From contig NC_080584.1 in the NCBI RefSeq assembly GCF_029962835.1, positions 78,086,862 through 78,150,861 on the forward strand: a DNA stretch of 64,000 bases. Direction: 5' to 3'. The notes under the pieces were generated by a model. The model did not search any database and was not told the DNA's origin. It was given only the letters and a program-made list of their open reading frames with translations. A program made the position numbers and the translations under genes. The DNA is from Magnolia sinica (taxonomy: Eukaryota > Streptophyta > Magnoliopsida > Magnoliales > Magnoliaceae). Within the stretch, counting starts at the first letter, position 1. Each line of letters starts with the position of its first letter. Shown here piece by piece: positions 31,990-44,519 of the stretch.

Positions 31990-33266
31990 CATAACCTTGG
32001 GGCCCACCTTGCTGATGTGATGTATATCCACACCGTCCCCATTTTAGTATGTGATCCTAAAATTTAGGCAAATCCAATACTCAGATGGACCACACCATAG
32101 GAGATAGTGGAGATTGTGTGTACCATTAATTTGTGGTGTGGTCCACTTGGGCCTTTGATTTTCCTCCTGTTTGGGATCATTCACTAAAACAAACTTTCAA
32201 AAATAATGGGCGGAGTGGATAAACCACATACATCACGGTGGGTCCCATGGAGCCCCTGGCAGTACTGTCCACCTTTAGATCCGTCTACGTGCAAGGTATT
32301 ACTCCACGTGAATTTCCTACCAAAGCATTTGTTCGCGGAAGTTCCTATGTACGCTGGAAACATGGGTGGGGCCCACAGTGATATTTTTGAGAAATTTACC
32401 CCATCCATTCGTTTTGTGAGCTCATTTTAGGATTTGATACCAAAAGTAAGCATGCATGATTTAAGACCCAAGTGGGGTGCATTAAATGAAATGTTTGGTA
32501 GGGAATTTCCTACCATTGAAACCTCCCTAGGGTGGAAAGTAATGTTTAAATGACATCTGTGCCATTCATACATCATCCCTACTGGGATTAATTGAGAACA
32601 CAAATATTACCATGATTCAAAACTTCCAGGATTAATTGAGAACACAAAGTAATGTTCAATTCTCACATATTCGGGCCACTTGAGTATTGGATTTGGTTCA
32701 CTTTTGGTCCTATGTTAGGGTGGATTTCTCACAAACATCATGGTGGGCCCCACTTACATTTTCAACACAGGAACTTTTGGGGAAGAATGGCTTTAGTAGG
32801 AAATCACATATTGGCTGAAAGAGCATTGCATAGTGAGATAACTCACTACGCTGAGCGTATCGCTGTGTCCATCCATTTTTCCAGATAATTTAGGGGCTTG
32901 GGCCCAATATTGAAGCAAATACAATGTTCAAATGGACCACACCACACGAAACAGTGTGAATTGAACATTTATAGTGGAAAATTTCTTGGGGGTCAAAGAG
33001 GTTTTGGATCAAACTTATCTTTGTGTTTTCCGTTCATCCATGTCTATATGATCTTATGAATAGGTTGGATGAATAAACATCACCGTGGGGCCTAGAAAGG
33101 TTTCAACGGTGGAAATCATTATCCTACGGTTTCCTGTGGTATAATCTACTTGATCTTTGGATATGCTTCTATTTTGGGCTCATCTCCTTAAATTAGATGG
33201 GAAAATGGTCCATATATTTCGGACTTGCAAAATCCAATATCCGAAGTCAAAACAAACAGTTGAAAA
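31990..33266. repeat. Patchwork of MITE-like segments
   Basis: At least three overlapping segments with GTGGGGCCCA/TGGGCCCCAC ends and ATGATG/CATCA cores. One runs 31995-32262 (inverted GGGGCCCACC / GGTGGGTCCC). Others occupy 32355-32760 and 32850-33200. AGTGGACCACACCA-type phrases recur. No gene was seen. Confidence 0.5.
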
Positions 33267-33496
33267 CAAAAGGTGGATACTTTTCCAAATTGACTTGAAA
33301 TCGAAAATATTGCATGATGAGAAGCTTTTTCCGTCTGTTTGAATAATCCGATACAGTTCATACCACATAAAGCTTCCGTTTTCTATATTTAAAAAATGAA
33401 ATAAAAAATCGGGATCCTATCGGGGAAAAATCATTAGTCTTGATGCAATTGCCTCTGACCATAGAAAGTAGTGGTTCTTTAATAAAGAGCCCTAGT
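33267..33496. repeat. 250-base dispersed direct repeat, copy 2
   Basis: Second copy of the unit at 28844-29095, with small indels. It directly precedes a MITE-A copy. Confidence 0.8.
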
Positions 33497-33504
33497 GACG
33501 CTGC

Positions 33505-33999
33505 TACCTGCCAGGTGGCTAGTGATTGGGCTATGTGGACCCACAATGATGTATTTGTTTTATCCATGATATCCATCCATTTTGAAATATATATTTAGGG
33601 CTTGATCCCAAAAATGAGATAGATCTAAATCTCAGGTGGACCACACCATGGGAAAACAGTTGTGATTGAATTTCCACCATTGAAAATATTCCAGGGACCA
33701 CTGTAATGGTTATTTGACATCTAACCTGTTTATTACGTCATAGAAACTTGGATGAAGGGAAAAATATGTATCAGCTTGATCCAAAACTTTTGTGGCCCCC
33801 AAAAAGTTTTTAACGGTGGGAGTTCAATCAACGCTGTGCGGTCGAGATTTGGATCAACCTAATTTTTAGGATCATACAATAAATTTATCTGGAAGAATGG
33901 GTGGATGGTATGGATGAAACACACACATCATGGTGGGGCCCACAGAGCACCGTCCACTAGCCATTGGCTGGTGGCAGGGTGAGTCGCCGATCCGTTTCC
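33505..33999. mobile_element. MITE-A copy
   Basis: The right end GGTGGGGCCCACAGAGCACC, followed by GGCTGGTGGCAGGGTGAGTC and GATCCGTTTCC, is the clearest family terminus. The left end GTGGCTAGTGATTGGGCTAT with GTGGACCCACAATGATGTAT is its diverged inverse. Length is about 495 bases, non-coding. Confidence 0.6.
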
Positions 34000-34643
34000 C
34001 CCCAATCTGCGAAAAAAAAAAAAAAAGAGGGGTGATTTTTTATTCGCGCACCTCTCTCGCTCCCTCCCTCCCTCCCCCTGAATCTCCAGCCGCCGATCAT
34101 CATCAGACCTTGAGAGCTGCAATGGCTACTGGAGTCGCTGTCCTCGCCTTCAATCCCGCGGGATCTCTTCCAGAACCACCCCGTCCGGCGCCGGAGCGTC
34201 TCAGAGGATCTCTCCTTTCCGGCACTGCCCACGAGGCCTACCGTTGATTGGTGATGAAATCTTCGTCGTTAGTAGCAGCCCCGACCAGCAAACCCTATCC
34301 CCAACGCCCTGCGAACCCCGTCTTCCCCATGACATCAACCCTTAAACATCTTACAAACTCCTGTCTTCTCGAACTGCAGCTCCAAAATCCCAAACTAATC
34401 TTTCTGACAACTGCATTCCCCAACTGCCATTGGTGATGAAACCCATCTCTAGCCACTGCCTCAAGTTCCAGATCCATTGGCCAGACAAACGATTTCGGCT
34501 GCAGGAGGATCAAATCCGACCACAGTTATCATTGCCCCCCTCAACCCCAATGCCTAGAAGCCATCCACCACCACCATTTATGACCGCACTATTGTACGTA
34601 CTCTTAAGATTCTCTGATTATTTTTTTTTCTATCCAACATTTC

Positions 34644-34679
<36 letters not shown>

Positions 34680-36600
34680 CTTTTCTTTCTTTTTCTTTTT
34701 TAGATATGGGCATCTGATTGGGATTTGGGATGAAATTGTATTTCTTTTAATCTTTATTTATTTTTGTTATTTTGAATAGAATCCTTTTTCTTTCTTTCTT
34801 TTCTCTTTTCTTTTTAGATTTTTTCATGAAATGAGAACAAAACAGGTCTCATTTTTTTCTTCCATAATAAATGCAGTTGTGCATGTTTAAACTTGGTTGT
34901 TTGGATCTCTGTACATCGTCATTGTTATCTGAGTTGTTCTGTATATACTTTTTTTTTTTTTTGGGAAAATGTTTGACCAGGTTATCTGCGCACAAGTGTA
35001 TTAGACTTTGTTGGTTTCATCAGTAATCACATACCTGATTGGTCAAAACCTTCTCAATAACCATCTGTTAGCATTGCCTGCAAATTTCATATTCTTAGAA
35101 ATAAGCTAAAAGTGTCCATTTCGCAGATTGACAATGCTTTTAAATGATGCTTGTAACCTTTTTGAAGAAATAAAGCTTCTGAAGATGTGGTTTGTGGAAA
35201 TGATATGGTATCTTGAGTTCGAGATGTTCTTGGTGTGCGAAATTTCCCTGACACATTTTTTTTTTCTTTTGTATTGTTGATTTCTACCATTTTCTCATTC
35301 TTCACCATTAGACATGGTAGCAACAAAGCCCCATGGAGAAGGAATCTTCAAACTTTAAGTGGGAGAGATGTGCAACAGGTAATAGATTTATTTTAATTTG
35401 AAATCTTGTTTCAATTTTGATTTATATGTGGATTACATTGGGTTTTTAGATTTTCAGTAATCGGGATTTTGTAAACAAGGTTGGTCATCTTGTGCACAAT
35501 GTGTATCAGTCATTTACTCTGTGCTTCCACAAAAATTGGACACATGCCATGATGGTTTGTGATCTGCATTTTTGGTGAGGAAATTTGGTTGACAGTCATG
35601 GTCTGCTACAGCGGTTGAGGACACATGCACGCACATGTTGAAGGCGATACTATTGTCCTTCTGTATTATATGTATGCAACTGATGCTTGATGTGGAAATC
35701 TGGCCCCTTTCTAGTGTATAACTGAATGCAATTTGGGGTCCATGTTGATGTTTGGGTGCTGCCTTTACGATGACTTTTACTGGCAGTCACAAAACCGTTG
35801 GAGGTAAGTTCACAAGAGTCTGCTTGTGTCTTTAATTTCAGGTTCCATTTTTTTAATGTGTGCTAGTTCCATAAAATGGTGTTTGATCATTGCACACAAT
35901 TTATAGCTTAGACATGGCAAATTTTGGGTGGGTCATTAGTTTGCATTTAAAAAATAAAAATAAAAATTTGCACACGCACACACACCCACACCGTAGAGGG
36001 ATTTCACCACCTATGGACACTCGAACCCTTGACCGGGTGTTGAAACTCCTGAGAGTCTACCACCCGAGCAAGAGTAAGGATCCGCCATTAGTTTGCATTT
36101 AGATTTGATAAAAATCATCTAAACAATGGAAAGGATCCTCTTGAGCTTATTCTTTAAATAAAAGCCTCTCCATATAAAAAATGGAGAATCAAGATCTTTT
36201 AAATAGAAGCCTCTCCATCTCCATGAAGTTCGCTGACCTTCAGTTCTCATTTTCGGTACATTCATTTCTCTTCTGATGAAGGTTTTGTCTTTGATATTCG
36301 AAGTGAGAATGGGCTGGTAATGGCAAGTCACATCAGAAGTTACTTTGTCTTGTTGATATCTTTTTCTTTTAATTGGCTTGTTGAACTTTTGTAAATTGCC
36401 TGAAAATTTAATTGCATCTTTCTACCTTGCACTTTTTACTATGTTTGAACTGCTGCTACATTTTGGTATCTGTTTCTTGTGTTCTATGTTTCATAATTTG
36501 TGACATTGCAGCATGGAGCAAGATGAGGGCCTTCAATCCCTGTACCAGCGAAGAGCTGAAGCATCATCAAATGCATCAGGTCCTTCATTCTGAAATGTAA
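34000..36600 (+). other. Gene-like segment, probably decayed or not recognised
   Basis: A purine/pyrimidine-rich leader at 34010-34080 precedes ATGGCTACTGGAGTCGCTGT at 34121. That opens a 41-codon frame (MATGVAVLAFNPAGSLPEPP) ending in TGA at 34244-34246. Poly-T-rich intron-like DNA follows (34619-34860). Exon-like pieces are at about 35309-35380, before GTAATAG, and 36512-36580, between TTGCAG and GTCC (one frame MEQDEGLQSLYQRRAEASSN). I could not link them to a family. It may be a small gene with long introns or a fragment. Confidence 0.25.
35950..36085 (-). mobile_element. tRNA-derived SINE with perfect 16-base target duplication
   Basis: CATTAGTTTGCATTTA occurs at 35934-35949 and again at 36086-36101, flanking the insert exactly. 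On the minus strand the insert begins GGCGGATCCTTACTC, with TGCTCGGGTGGTAGACTC as A-box-like and GGTTCGAGTGTCC as B-box-like sequence of an RNA polymerase III promoter. It ends in GTGTGTGCAAATTTTTATTT and a T-rich tail. A tRNA-type promoter, T-rich tail and target-primed duplication are the hallmarks of plant Au-like SINEs. Confidence 0.8.
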
Positions 36601-36640
36601 TGTTGCTGCCAACAACTTCTAATGAGGGGAGGTTAAGGTA

Positions 36641-37116
36641 GTGCTGGTGGTCGGTGCTCTGTGGGTCCCACCATGATGTATGTGATTCATCCATGCCGTC
36701 CATTTATTTTTGTAGATCATTTTATGGTATGAGATCGTAGACGATTACAGGAAACAGTGTTGAATGAAAGTTGATGATTAGAAAGTTTTGGGGGGCCATA
36801 AAAGTTTTGGATTAAGCTGATCTTTGTTTTTTCCCTTCATCTGGGTCTGTATGACCTAATACACAGATTGGATGTCAAATAAACAGTAAAGTGGGCCTTA
36901 GGAGGATTTTAATAGTGGATATCCAATCACTATTGTTTTCCTTTGGTGTGGTCCACCTGAGATTTTTATCCCTCTTAATTTTGGATCAAGCCCTAAAATG
37001 ATCCGTAAAAATGGATGAATGGCATGGATGAAACACATACATCATGGTGGGGCCCACAGAGTACCGACCACCAGCCGAGGGGCTGGTGGCAGGGGGAAGT
37101 AGCTGATCCGTTTCCC
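36641..37116. mobile_element. MITE-A copy
   Basis: The left GTGCTGGTGGTCGGTGCTCT, followed by GTGGGTCCCACCATGATGTA, is inverted at the right as TACATCATGGTGGGGCCCAC, AGAGTACCGACCACCAGCC and GGCTGGTGGC...GATCCGTTTCCC. The left outermost bases are lost. Confidence 0.75.
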
Positions 37117-37964
37117 AATTCTGCATCTGGTTCAGAGGTGGATTGCCTGTGCCGCCTACCACAGGAAGTTCCTGTGGTTGGAAGGTACGTCGGGTTCATA
37201 GAGATTATTGTGACCAATCCACTTTGTCCATCACCTTCTCAAAGATTATAATAACATAGGCTCCGAATATCAGCCAGATTCAAAACTCAAGTACGCGCCG
37301 CCTGCCCCCATACAAAACTCTAAGTGTTTCCTGTCATGAGGCCCACTTGAGTTTTGGATCAGCTTATTTTCCAGCTAATTTCTTAATACAAGTTGAAAAA
37401 AATAGATGAATAGCATGAATTTCTCTCCAATATCATGATGGCCCGATGTAACTTCCTGTGGTACGAATTTCCTGTAACATGCTGCCACAGCCAACCGGTA
37501 CCTAAAATGGGGTTGGTTAGGTGCGGCCCTTACAGTGGGGCCCACCTTTGATGTATTTATTCTAGATCTGTGTTGTCCATCTATTTTCTTTTAATGCATG
37601 ATGCCAAAAATTAAAGGATCCAAATCTCCAAGTGGACCATATCATAGGAAATAGTTGTTATTAACAATTAAAGACGTCTTGTAAGCCATAGAATTTTTGG
37701 ATCAAGCTGATGTCTGTCTCCTCCACCCAATAGAAGTTTTCTGTGACCTTATCAATAGGTTGGATGGAAAATAAACATTATGGAAATATTAGGATGGGCC
37801 CTAGGAAGTTTTTAACATTTGGGTTGTTTCTTGTGGTATGGTCCATCAGAGATTTGTATGATCCGCTTAATTTTGTGCTCGTTCCATAAAATAATCTACG
37901 AAAGATAATACACTTCAAAGATACAGGATAAATTGATGTAGGACATATCATAAATACATTCCTA
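37117..37964. repeat. Further MITE-like fragments
   Basis: A segment at about 37505-37940 has the GGCCCTTACAGTGGGGCCCA / ATGATCCGCTT core phrases of the GTGGGCCCCAC group. 37117-37500 has shorter pieces such as TTTCCTGTCATGAGGCCCAC. Nothing coding was seen. Confidence 0.4.
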
Positions 37965-38790
37965 TCATGGTTGGACCAAAGGAAGGTGGACTATAAATTG
38001 ATCGTAACTTTTGATCCGGGTATCTTTACTGCGCACCAGACCGAGTATCATGAACCGAAGCAACACGAGAATTCAAGGACGAGTTCTTTTGAAGTGGAGG
38101 GGATTGATGTAGAGCAGGCCACAGATACTTTCATGTCCAAGATGAATCAGAGAAGGCCCGATCAGAGACAGAAATCATCAAGACCGTCAGAACAATAAAA
38201 CAGGCATATCTCGCAAACCGGAATGAGTTACTCGACGTACCATATATGATTTTGGGGTAGGACGAGCTACTTTAGCCAACCAACCCGGCTATGCCGGGTT
38301 GCCCACGTCGAATTTGCGAGATTCCATCCTATTGACAGTGAAATTTCATGTTTAGTTCCGTTTTTACTATAAATAGTAAGTTTTAGTTTGATTATAACTC
38401 TTCATTCGTTGGGCTTTAGGAATTGTGTCCAACATGAAAAGTGCTTAGAATAATTAGGAGAATAACGTGGTTAAGCCACATACAAAACTTACTATAAAAA
38501 GTAAATTTACTATTTATAGCAAGTTGCAAATTTCTAGGAGTTTTAGTTTTAGTTTGCTTATGATTTCTTTCTTATTGGTTGGTATCCCTATTTAAAGGGT
38601 TGTGAACTCATTTTTATTAATGAATTAATCAAATTCGAATTTATTATAATTTATTTTTATTTCCTGCTTTCTTTCCTCGTGGATTCAAGAAGTCTTTGTG
38701 AGGAGTCCAGAGAAGTTCTGTGGATTCGGAATAGTTATCCTCTTGAGGAAGATGGTGCTCGACCTCGCGTCCTCCCCTGCGTCATAAATA
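37965..38790 (+). mobile_element. Retrotransposon 3-prime end with LTR fragment
   Basis: The open stretch 37971-38198 (VDYKLIVTFDPGIFTA, SRTSSFEVEGIDVEQATD) looks like the tail of a gypsy polyprotein. After its stop begins AGGCATATCTCGCAAACCGG, shared with 26130-26350, and an LTR-like region follows, with TTTAAAGGGTTGTGAACTCA and ending near CCTCCCCTGCGTCATA. The other LTR was not found. The polyprotein assignment is tentative. Confidence 0.5.
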
Positions 38791-38864
38791 CATCAACGTG
38801 GACCCATGTCAAGGGCCACACCATTTTGGTTGAGGCTGCACATTATCCACTCCCTCCAAAATGA

Positions 38865-40360
38865 GGGGATTAGGTGCGGCCCAGCCTCCCACATGATGGT
38901 GCGGCACGTACCGTGGGGCCACCTTGATCTATGTAATCTATGTCCACATTGTCCATTGGTTCTTCCATAACATTTCAAGGAAGATGTAAAAAATGTACCA
39001 TATCATAGGAAAGTGGTGATTGGGCACTAAAAACTTCTTGTGGGCCACAAAAGTTTTGAACCAAGCTGATTTTATTTATTTATTTATTTTTTCTGCTTTA
39101 TACAGTTTTGTGTCACCTGGTCAACAGGGTTGGATGACAAATAAACATTTTGAAAACATTGCGGTGGGCCTTAAGAAGTTTTTAATGGTCGAGCAACCAA
39201 TCACCACTATTTCCTATAGTAAGGTCCACCTGAGATTTGGATTTATTTATTTATTTATTTTCCATGCCATTAAGTAATTATTATTTTAAAAAAAAAAAAC
39301 AAAAATAAAAACAAATAGATGGCGCACACGCGCGCACACACACAAAATACATACATGAGGATAGATACATCAAGGTGGATATTAACCCTTCACACTCCTT
39401 GCTATGATCAGACAGGGCTCTAAGGGGCCACCTTGATTTATGGGTTTTATCTACACTATTAATCTAATTTTTCATATCATTTTAGGGAATAGGCCCAAAA
39501 ATGAGGTAGATCCGAGGCTCAAGTGAACCACACAATGGGGATTAAACACCAATGGTTGAAAACTTTTTGGGGCACAAAAGTTTTGGATCAAGATGATATT
39601 TGTTTGTCTGTCTTTTTTCTTCTTTTTTTTAATATATAATTTGAAAATTTTATTTTATTTTTTCATACTTGTTGGTGTGACCTTATGAACAGGTTGGATG
39701 GCATTTAACCATTAAGAAGGTTTTAACAGTGGGTCTCATCTTCCTTGTCTGCTTGAGCATCTGCCTATTTTTGGCCTTTAACCTAAAATGACACGGTAAA
39801 ATAGATGAACTGTGGATAAAGCCCAAACATCATGGTGGCCCCTCAGTGGCCCTGTCCATTCCTGCCTAGGGATTGGCAGGGGAAGTACACCCAATGCACT
39901 TCCCAAAATTGAGCCATTTGTTCTCTTCCTCTCAATCACATGAGAAGATAAGCGAGCCCTGCAAATTCATTAAGATAGCCCCAAAGTACCCTTTTGTTGG
40001 TGTAAGTCACCGAGGGCTCTTTTGGAAGCTTGGATTTGAAATACTTGAACTGAGTTAAGGTGATTCAAAATGATTCAGAATGACCTGTATTCCCAATACC
40101 CTTCCAGCCCCTCGATCCACAGTGTCAAACTAACAAGTCCACACGGTTTTCATATTACCCTCTTTTCGCCATACTTTCCGACATACACCACAGCACGGCT
40201 TGACTAAATCTGCAAGTGGTTCGTGCCATCCACCCCATAGATTGGAATGCGAGATAAAATAACTCGGACGACTTTCTAGATCGAGGAAATAACGTGGAGC
40301 CTGCGACCCTGTAGCTCAGTAATAGTCTGATAGACCCACGAGAGTTTCAACAGGAGGTCG
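38865..40360. repeat. Block of MITE-like fragments and simple repeats
   Basis: Two segments, about 38865-39260 and 39400-39860, carry the GGTGGGGCC / GGCCACC-type ends and the CCAAGCTGATTT, TTTTGGATCAAGATGAT and GGATGGCATTTAAC inner phrases of the group. Short TTTA repeats (39070, 39240) and a (CA)n run (about 39325-39345) are included. 39870-40360 is without recognised features. Confidence 0.4.
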
Positions 40361-40687
40361 TGGCTTTGATGTTTATTTGATTGGATATCCACCATTAAAA
40401 TCCTCTTAAGGTCCATTGTACTGTTTATTTGACATCCAATATGTTGATTAGATCATTAAGACCCAGATGAAGGGAAAAAGTTTTTAATGGTCGACGTTCA
40501 TTCAACACTATTTCCTGTAATGTGGTCCACTTGAGATTGGGATATCCTTATTTTTGGTATCACACCATAAAATGATCTAGAAAAATAGATGGACAGCATG
40601 GATGAATCACATATATCATGGTGTGGCCCACTGAGCACCGACCACCAGCCATTGGCTGGTGGCAGGTGGAGTCGCCAATCCGTTTCC
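40361..40687. mobile_element. MITE-A copy, left-truncated
   Basis: The inner phrase GATTGGATATCCACCATTAA leads to the right terminus GAGCACCGACCACCAGCCAT, GGCTGGTGGCAGGTGGAGTC and CCAATCCGTTTCC. The first 150 or so bases present in other copies are missing. Confidence 0.65.
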
Positions 40688-41539
40688 GGCTTGGATCATC
40701 CATTGGGAAGTTGGTGTGCACAAAAACTGTGGGGCTCACTTATATGTCTATGACAAATCCACTCCATCCATCAGTTTCGAAACTCCACAATAGGGCAGGA
40801 TCATAAAAATTAGTCAAATTGAAAACTCACGTGGGCCATATCACATGTAACAGTGGGAACAAAACGTCCACCGTTGAAACCTTCATGGAGCAGACTATGA
40901 TGTTTATGTACCATGTAAACCATTCGTACGGTTATTACTCCTCATATGAACTTTAGGCACAAATATCATCAAATAAAACTTTGGTGGCCCCCAAAAAGTT
41001 TCCAATAGTATCCGTGTGGTATGCCCACGTGAGTTTTGGATCCGCCAGATTTTTATGCTCCTTATCTATTGTGGTTTTTTAAAACTGATAGACAGATGTG
41101 ATTTGTCACGGATATCTGTGGCCCCGCACAGAATATAGAGAAGTCTACAATAGTCCAGCAGGGTATTACAATCCATACGTATGCACACAGAAATTATTAA
41201 AAGGTGCACATGTTCCTGACACTGAACTCTACAAATGGTGGGCCCATCCGTAGATGGGACATAGTCCCAAAAAACCCTGATAGTAAGCTGTTGACTGGGA
41301 GAAACTATAAACCTACGGTGGAAATTAAGCTCAGCTCGGCTTGTCCATGTTGCAGTCGAGCTCAAGCTTGAGCTCAATCTCTAGTTTGGCCTCGTGCTCA
41401 ACATCGAAGCTTGGCTTGTTTACTAAAGCTACGAGCTAGTGGTTCGAGTCTAGTCGGGCTCAAGCTTGTTCAAATCTATTCTGTCTATCATGTGACTCAT
41501 TTCAATTTCACCCCATGTCCCAAAAATAGCTAGATCTAA
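40688..41539. other. Stretch without a gene
   Basis: Another GTGGGGCTCAC/TGGGCC-type degenerate segment at about 40715-41050, then AGCTCGAGCTTG-type GC-richer sequence at 41325-41470. No coding potential seen. Confidence 0.35.
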
Positions 41540-42132
41540 GGGTGTGTTTGGGCAGTGGGATTAGAAGGGATTAAGTGGGATGGGATTCAAAAAACATAAT
41601 TATTACATCGCAGGGATTGTCCCTGTTGCCACGGGATAAGATTAATTCGCTTTGTTGGTAATATGGTGGTACATTAAATGGATATACCTACTATCATTTG
41701 AAATGATTGTGAATAACACACGTGTTATATCTAAACTGTTTATTTGTTTTGTAACCTCATTTTATGGCATGGGCCTAAAAATGAGGTAGATCCAAAACTT
41801 ATGTGGCCCCAAAGAAGTTTTCAACGGTAAGTATTCAATCTCCGTTGCTTTCTATGGTGGGGTCCACTTGAGCTTTAGATTTACTTGATTTTTTGGCCCA
41901 TGCTCTAAACTAATCTTGAAAAATGGGTGGACGGTTTGGATATAGTCCACACATCATGGTGGGACCTACACAACTTGCTAACATTGAGTGAAATTAGCGC
42001 AGGACCCAATGCAATTCCATATAACCTAATTCCAAGCTTTTCTATTCTCCCAAACATGGAGTGGAATTGCCCCAGGACCAGATGAATCCCATCCCACCTA
42101 ATCCCTTCTAATCCCACTGCCCAAACACGCTT
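41540..42132. mobile_element. Tourist-like (PIF/Harbinger-type) MITE-C copy 1
   Basis: GGGTGTGTTTGGGCAGTGGG at the left and the inverse CCCACTGCCCAAACACGCTT at the right, flanked by TAA at 41537-41539 and 42133-42135. The inverted repeats continue through GGATTAGAAGGGATTAAGTG. A TAA/TTA target and GGG-GTTTGG ends are standard for Tourist elements. The core contains GGTGGGACC/GGTCCCACC-type sequence also seen in the other MITEs. Confidence 0.8.
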
Positions 42133-42968
42133 TAAAACTTATGTAGTGGTCCACATAAAATCATGCCTAAAATGGCCTACCTGATTTCTGGAATGGCATG
42201 GCTTTTTGGGCTTTTCGGGGTGTCCATTCATCCTGGTGAGGTGCATTTTGATAAAAGAATTGGATGGCATATACAGAACACTCTGGGCCCCACCTTATCT
42301 GGAAGGTTTAAATGGTGGGCATATACGAAGCACTCTGGACCCCACCTTATCTTGAAGGTTTTAATGGTGGGCGTCCACATTCCAATTGTTTCATGTGATG
42401 TGAGCCACCCGTTTCTTGGATGCACTTGAGAGTTTTGTTCTTGGATGAGAAGCTTGAAGGGGCGCACCTGATGGGGGAAGTGGACATGGCCCTAAATGAC
42501 AGTGGATATGAGGGCCAGGCAGGGTTGGCCATAGCCCTGCCCTATCCTATATACTCTGGCCCTAGCCCACCCCTGACCATCCACACCGTTTCCGTGGTGT
42601 GGCCTAGTTGAGTTTACCATCTTCATTTTTGGCTTGTCTTCTAAAATGACTAGGAACAAATGGATGGAGTGGATATGACATAGATATGATGGTGGGTCCT
42701 ACAGAGCTTAGGTTTTTAGGGGATTTTTGTTTTTCTGAGCTACAAGATTTTGCTATACTAGAATCTGCCTATTCATCCACCATAATGTGAGAAGCATGCT
42801 CGTCCAGAAGAAGAATAGTAAGAAGAAGAGTATGAAGAAAAAACAGATCTAACACTCACCTCGTTGGGATTGTGCCGCTCTGGTTCGTTGGGCGAGATCA
42901 GGTGCGGGCAGCGTTTGGGTAGTCGTAGCCCGTAGGTGGTGGTTGTTCGGTGGATTGATGTTGCTCGT

Positions 42969-43016
42969 TGGGGGGGGGGGTGGGGTGGGGTGGGGTGGGG
43001 TGGGGTGGGGTGGGGT
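42969..43016. repeat. (GGGGT)n tract
   Basis: An 11-G run is followed by six to seven GGGGT pentamers; potential quadruplex-forming DNA. The length is likely unstable. Confidence 0.85.
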
Positions 43017-43076
43017 AGAGAAAGAGAAGAAAGGGAAAGGGCGAGGGGGCTGGGGTTGGGTGGAGGTGAAATTTTT

Positions 43077-43155
<79 letters not shown>
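43077..43155. repeat. (TA)n microsatellite
   Basis: About 75 bases of pure TA dinucleotide. Confidence 0.95.
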
Positions 43156-43160
<5 letters not shown>

Positions 43161-43385
43161 TAAATTATAAAATCTTATTTTTAATCGAGCTCGAGCTCGA
43201 GTTCAAGTTTGGAGTCGAGTCGAGTTAAAATGGCCCATGGTCAAACTCGGGTCGAATGCACCACGAGCTATAAGATTTAAGCTTCACTCGGCCTGACTCG
43301 GCCATTCAAGCCGAGTCAATCCGAGCTGACTCAAGCTGAGTCGAGCATGTTATTCGAGCTAGCTCGACCCATGAACAGCCCTAAA

Positions 43386-44385
43386 TTTGATTGATGGATG
43401 AATAAACTAATTTACACTCCTTTTTACTAAAGTATTGAAGATTTATATTCAAAACTAAATCTTTTTATAAATGGTAAAGACCAAATTGAAATATAAATTT
43501 GATTATTAATCTGATGGTATTTTCTAAATTCTGCGTGGGCAACTGACATAGTGGGGTTGGGTGGTTAAAATAGTTGTCATACCCAAAATTACATATGACA
43601 CATGGGATAACTTATTCCAACGTGTGAGATACATCCGTTTTAGGTTCTGACCGTCCATATTACCTCCATCTCTAATTATGCTTTTTATAATTCAACTTTG
43701 GCCATGAAATTATCCGCTTCCCACTCTACGTCAAAACATCAACAATTCAAAAACCAAGATATTATGATTAAGGTCTGGGCCTACAACCCGTCTAAAGTGG
43801 GGCTCACCATTGGTAATGTTGGATTTGAGGTATAAGTGACAGTGTTTAATGTCTTCCGTGCATGAGTACATAGCACTGCCAGATTACCAAATAACTCGCA
43901 AATCTAAACCGTCAATTCTTCCGGTTTTAGTTTGGGCAAGTGGTGTCTAAGGTGGGTCCCATTACATGGCTATATACAGGCTTTGTTTCAACAGTGAGAA
44001 TAACCATGTGTAAAAATAAAATAAAATAGTGTCTTAGGTAGTATTCTTCTAAACCAGTAATCTGGTGGGCCACTGGAATGTTTATATGCCATCGAACCTG
44101 TTGATACGGTCAAAAAGACCTGCATGTAAGGACCATAGAAATATAGCTTGGTTCAAAACTTTTGCAACCCTCGGGGAGTTTTTTTTTATAAAATCAATCT
44201 CCACTCTTTCAAATGGTGTGGTCTACCTAAGATTTCGATCTAATGTGCTTTTTTTTTTTCGATAGATTTCTAAAAGGTTCTGTAAAAACGAATGAACGAC
44301 TTGGATTTAATTAATACAAATTAATCAAAGCGGGTCCTACATTCAGGGATTGACTGACATCAGAAGGTCCGTGGATCCCCCGTCT
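43386..44385. other. Stretch without a gene
   Basis: AT-rich. 43790-44335 has degenerate MITE-like phrases (GTGGGGCTCACC near 43797, GGTGGGTCCC near 43951, GGTGGGCCACTGGAATG near 44062). Nothing coding. Confidence 0.35.
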
Positions 44386-44507
44386 GGAAGCGGATTGGCT
44401 GGTGTACCACACACTAGCCGATATAGGTACGTGTCGTGCGAAGACCTGCGCTGACGCCCCTCCAGCTCCGAGTTGTACGAACGGTTCAAATGAGGTCAAA
44501 GTTACGT
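44386..44507. mobile_element. MITE-B copy 2, left part (split by CACTA element 3)
   Basis: Starts GGAAGCGGATTGGCTGGTGT and runs through CTCCGAGTTGTACGAACGGT to GTTACGT, where the CACTA begins. It resumes after 59632 with CGTGGCCCCACAGTGATG and ends near 60091. The unbroken family member at 60251 reads AAGTTACATGGGCCCCACAA at this place, which shows the empty site. Confidence 0.8.
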
Positions 44508-44519
44508 CACTACGCCAAA

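Larger units (their letters stand above)
42133..43385. other. Non-coding stretch with simple repeats
   Basis: Two copies of CACTCTGG(G/A)CCCCACCTTATC 51 bases apart at about 42279 and 42330. A (GGGGT)n tract lies at 42969-43016, a (TA)n tract at about 43077-43155, and GAGTCGAGCTAGCTCGA-type sequence at 43180-43380, similar to 41325-41470 and 21105-21235. Open frames here are repeat artefacts. Confidence 0.5.

Noticed and set aside
28844-33496. The two 250-base repeats as LTRs of the gypsy element between them
   Set aside because: There are no TG...CA borders, no primer-binding site or polypurine tract beside them, and several unrelated MITEs lie between.
42936-43170. Glycine-rich protein with tyrosine-isoleucine tail
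   Set aside because: It is a translation of (GGGGT)n and (TA)n microsatellites.
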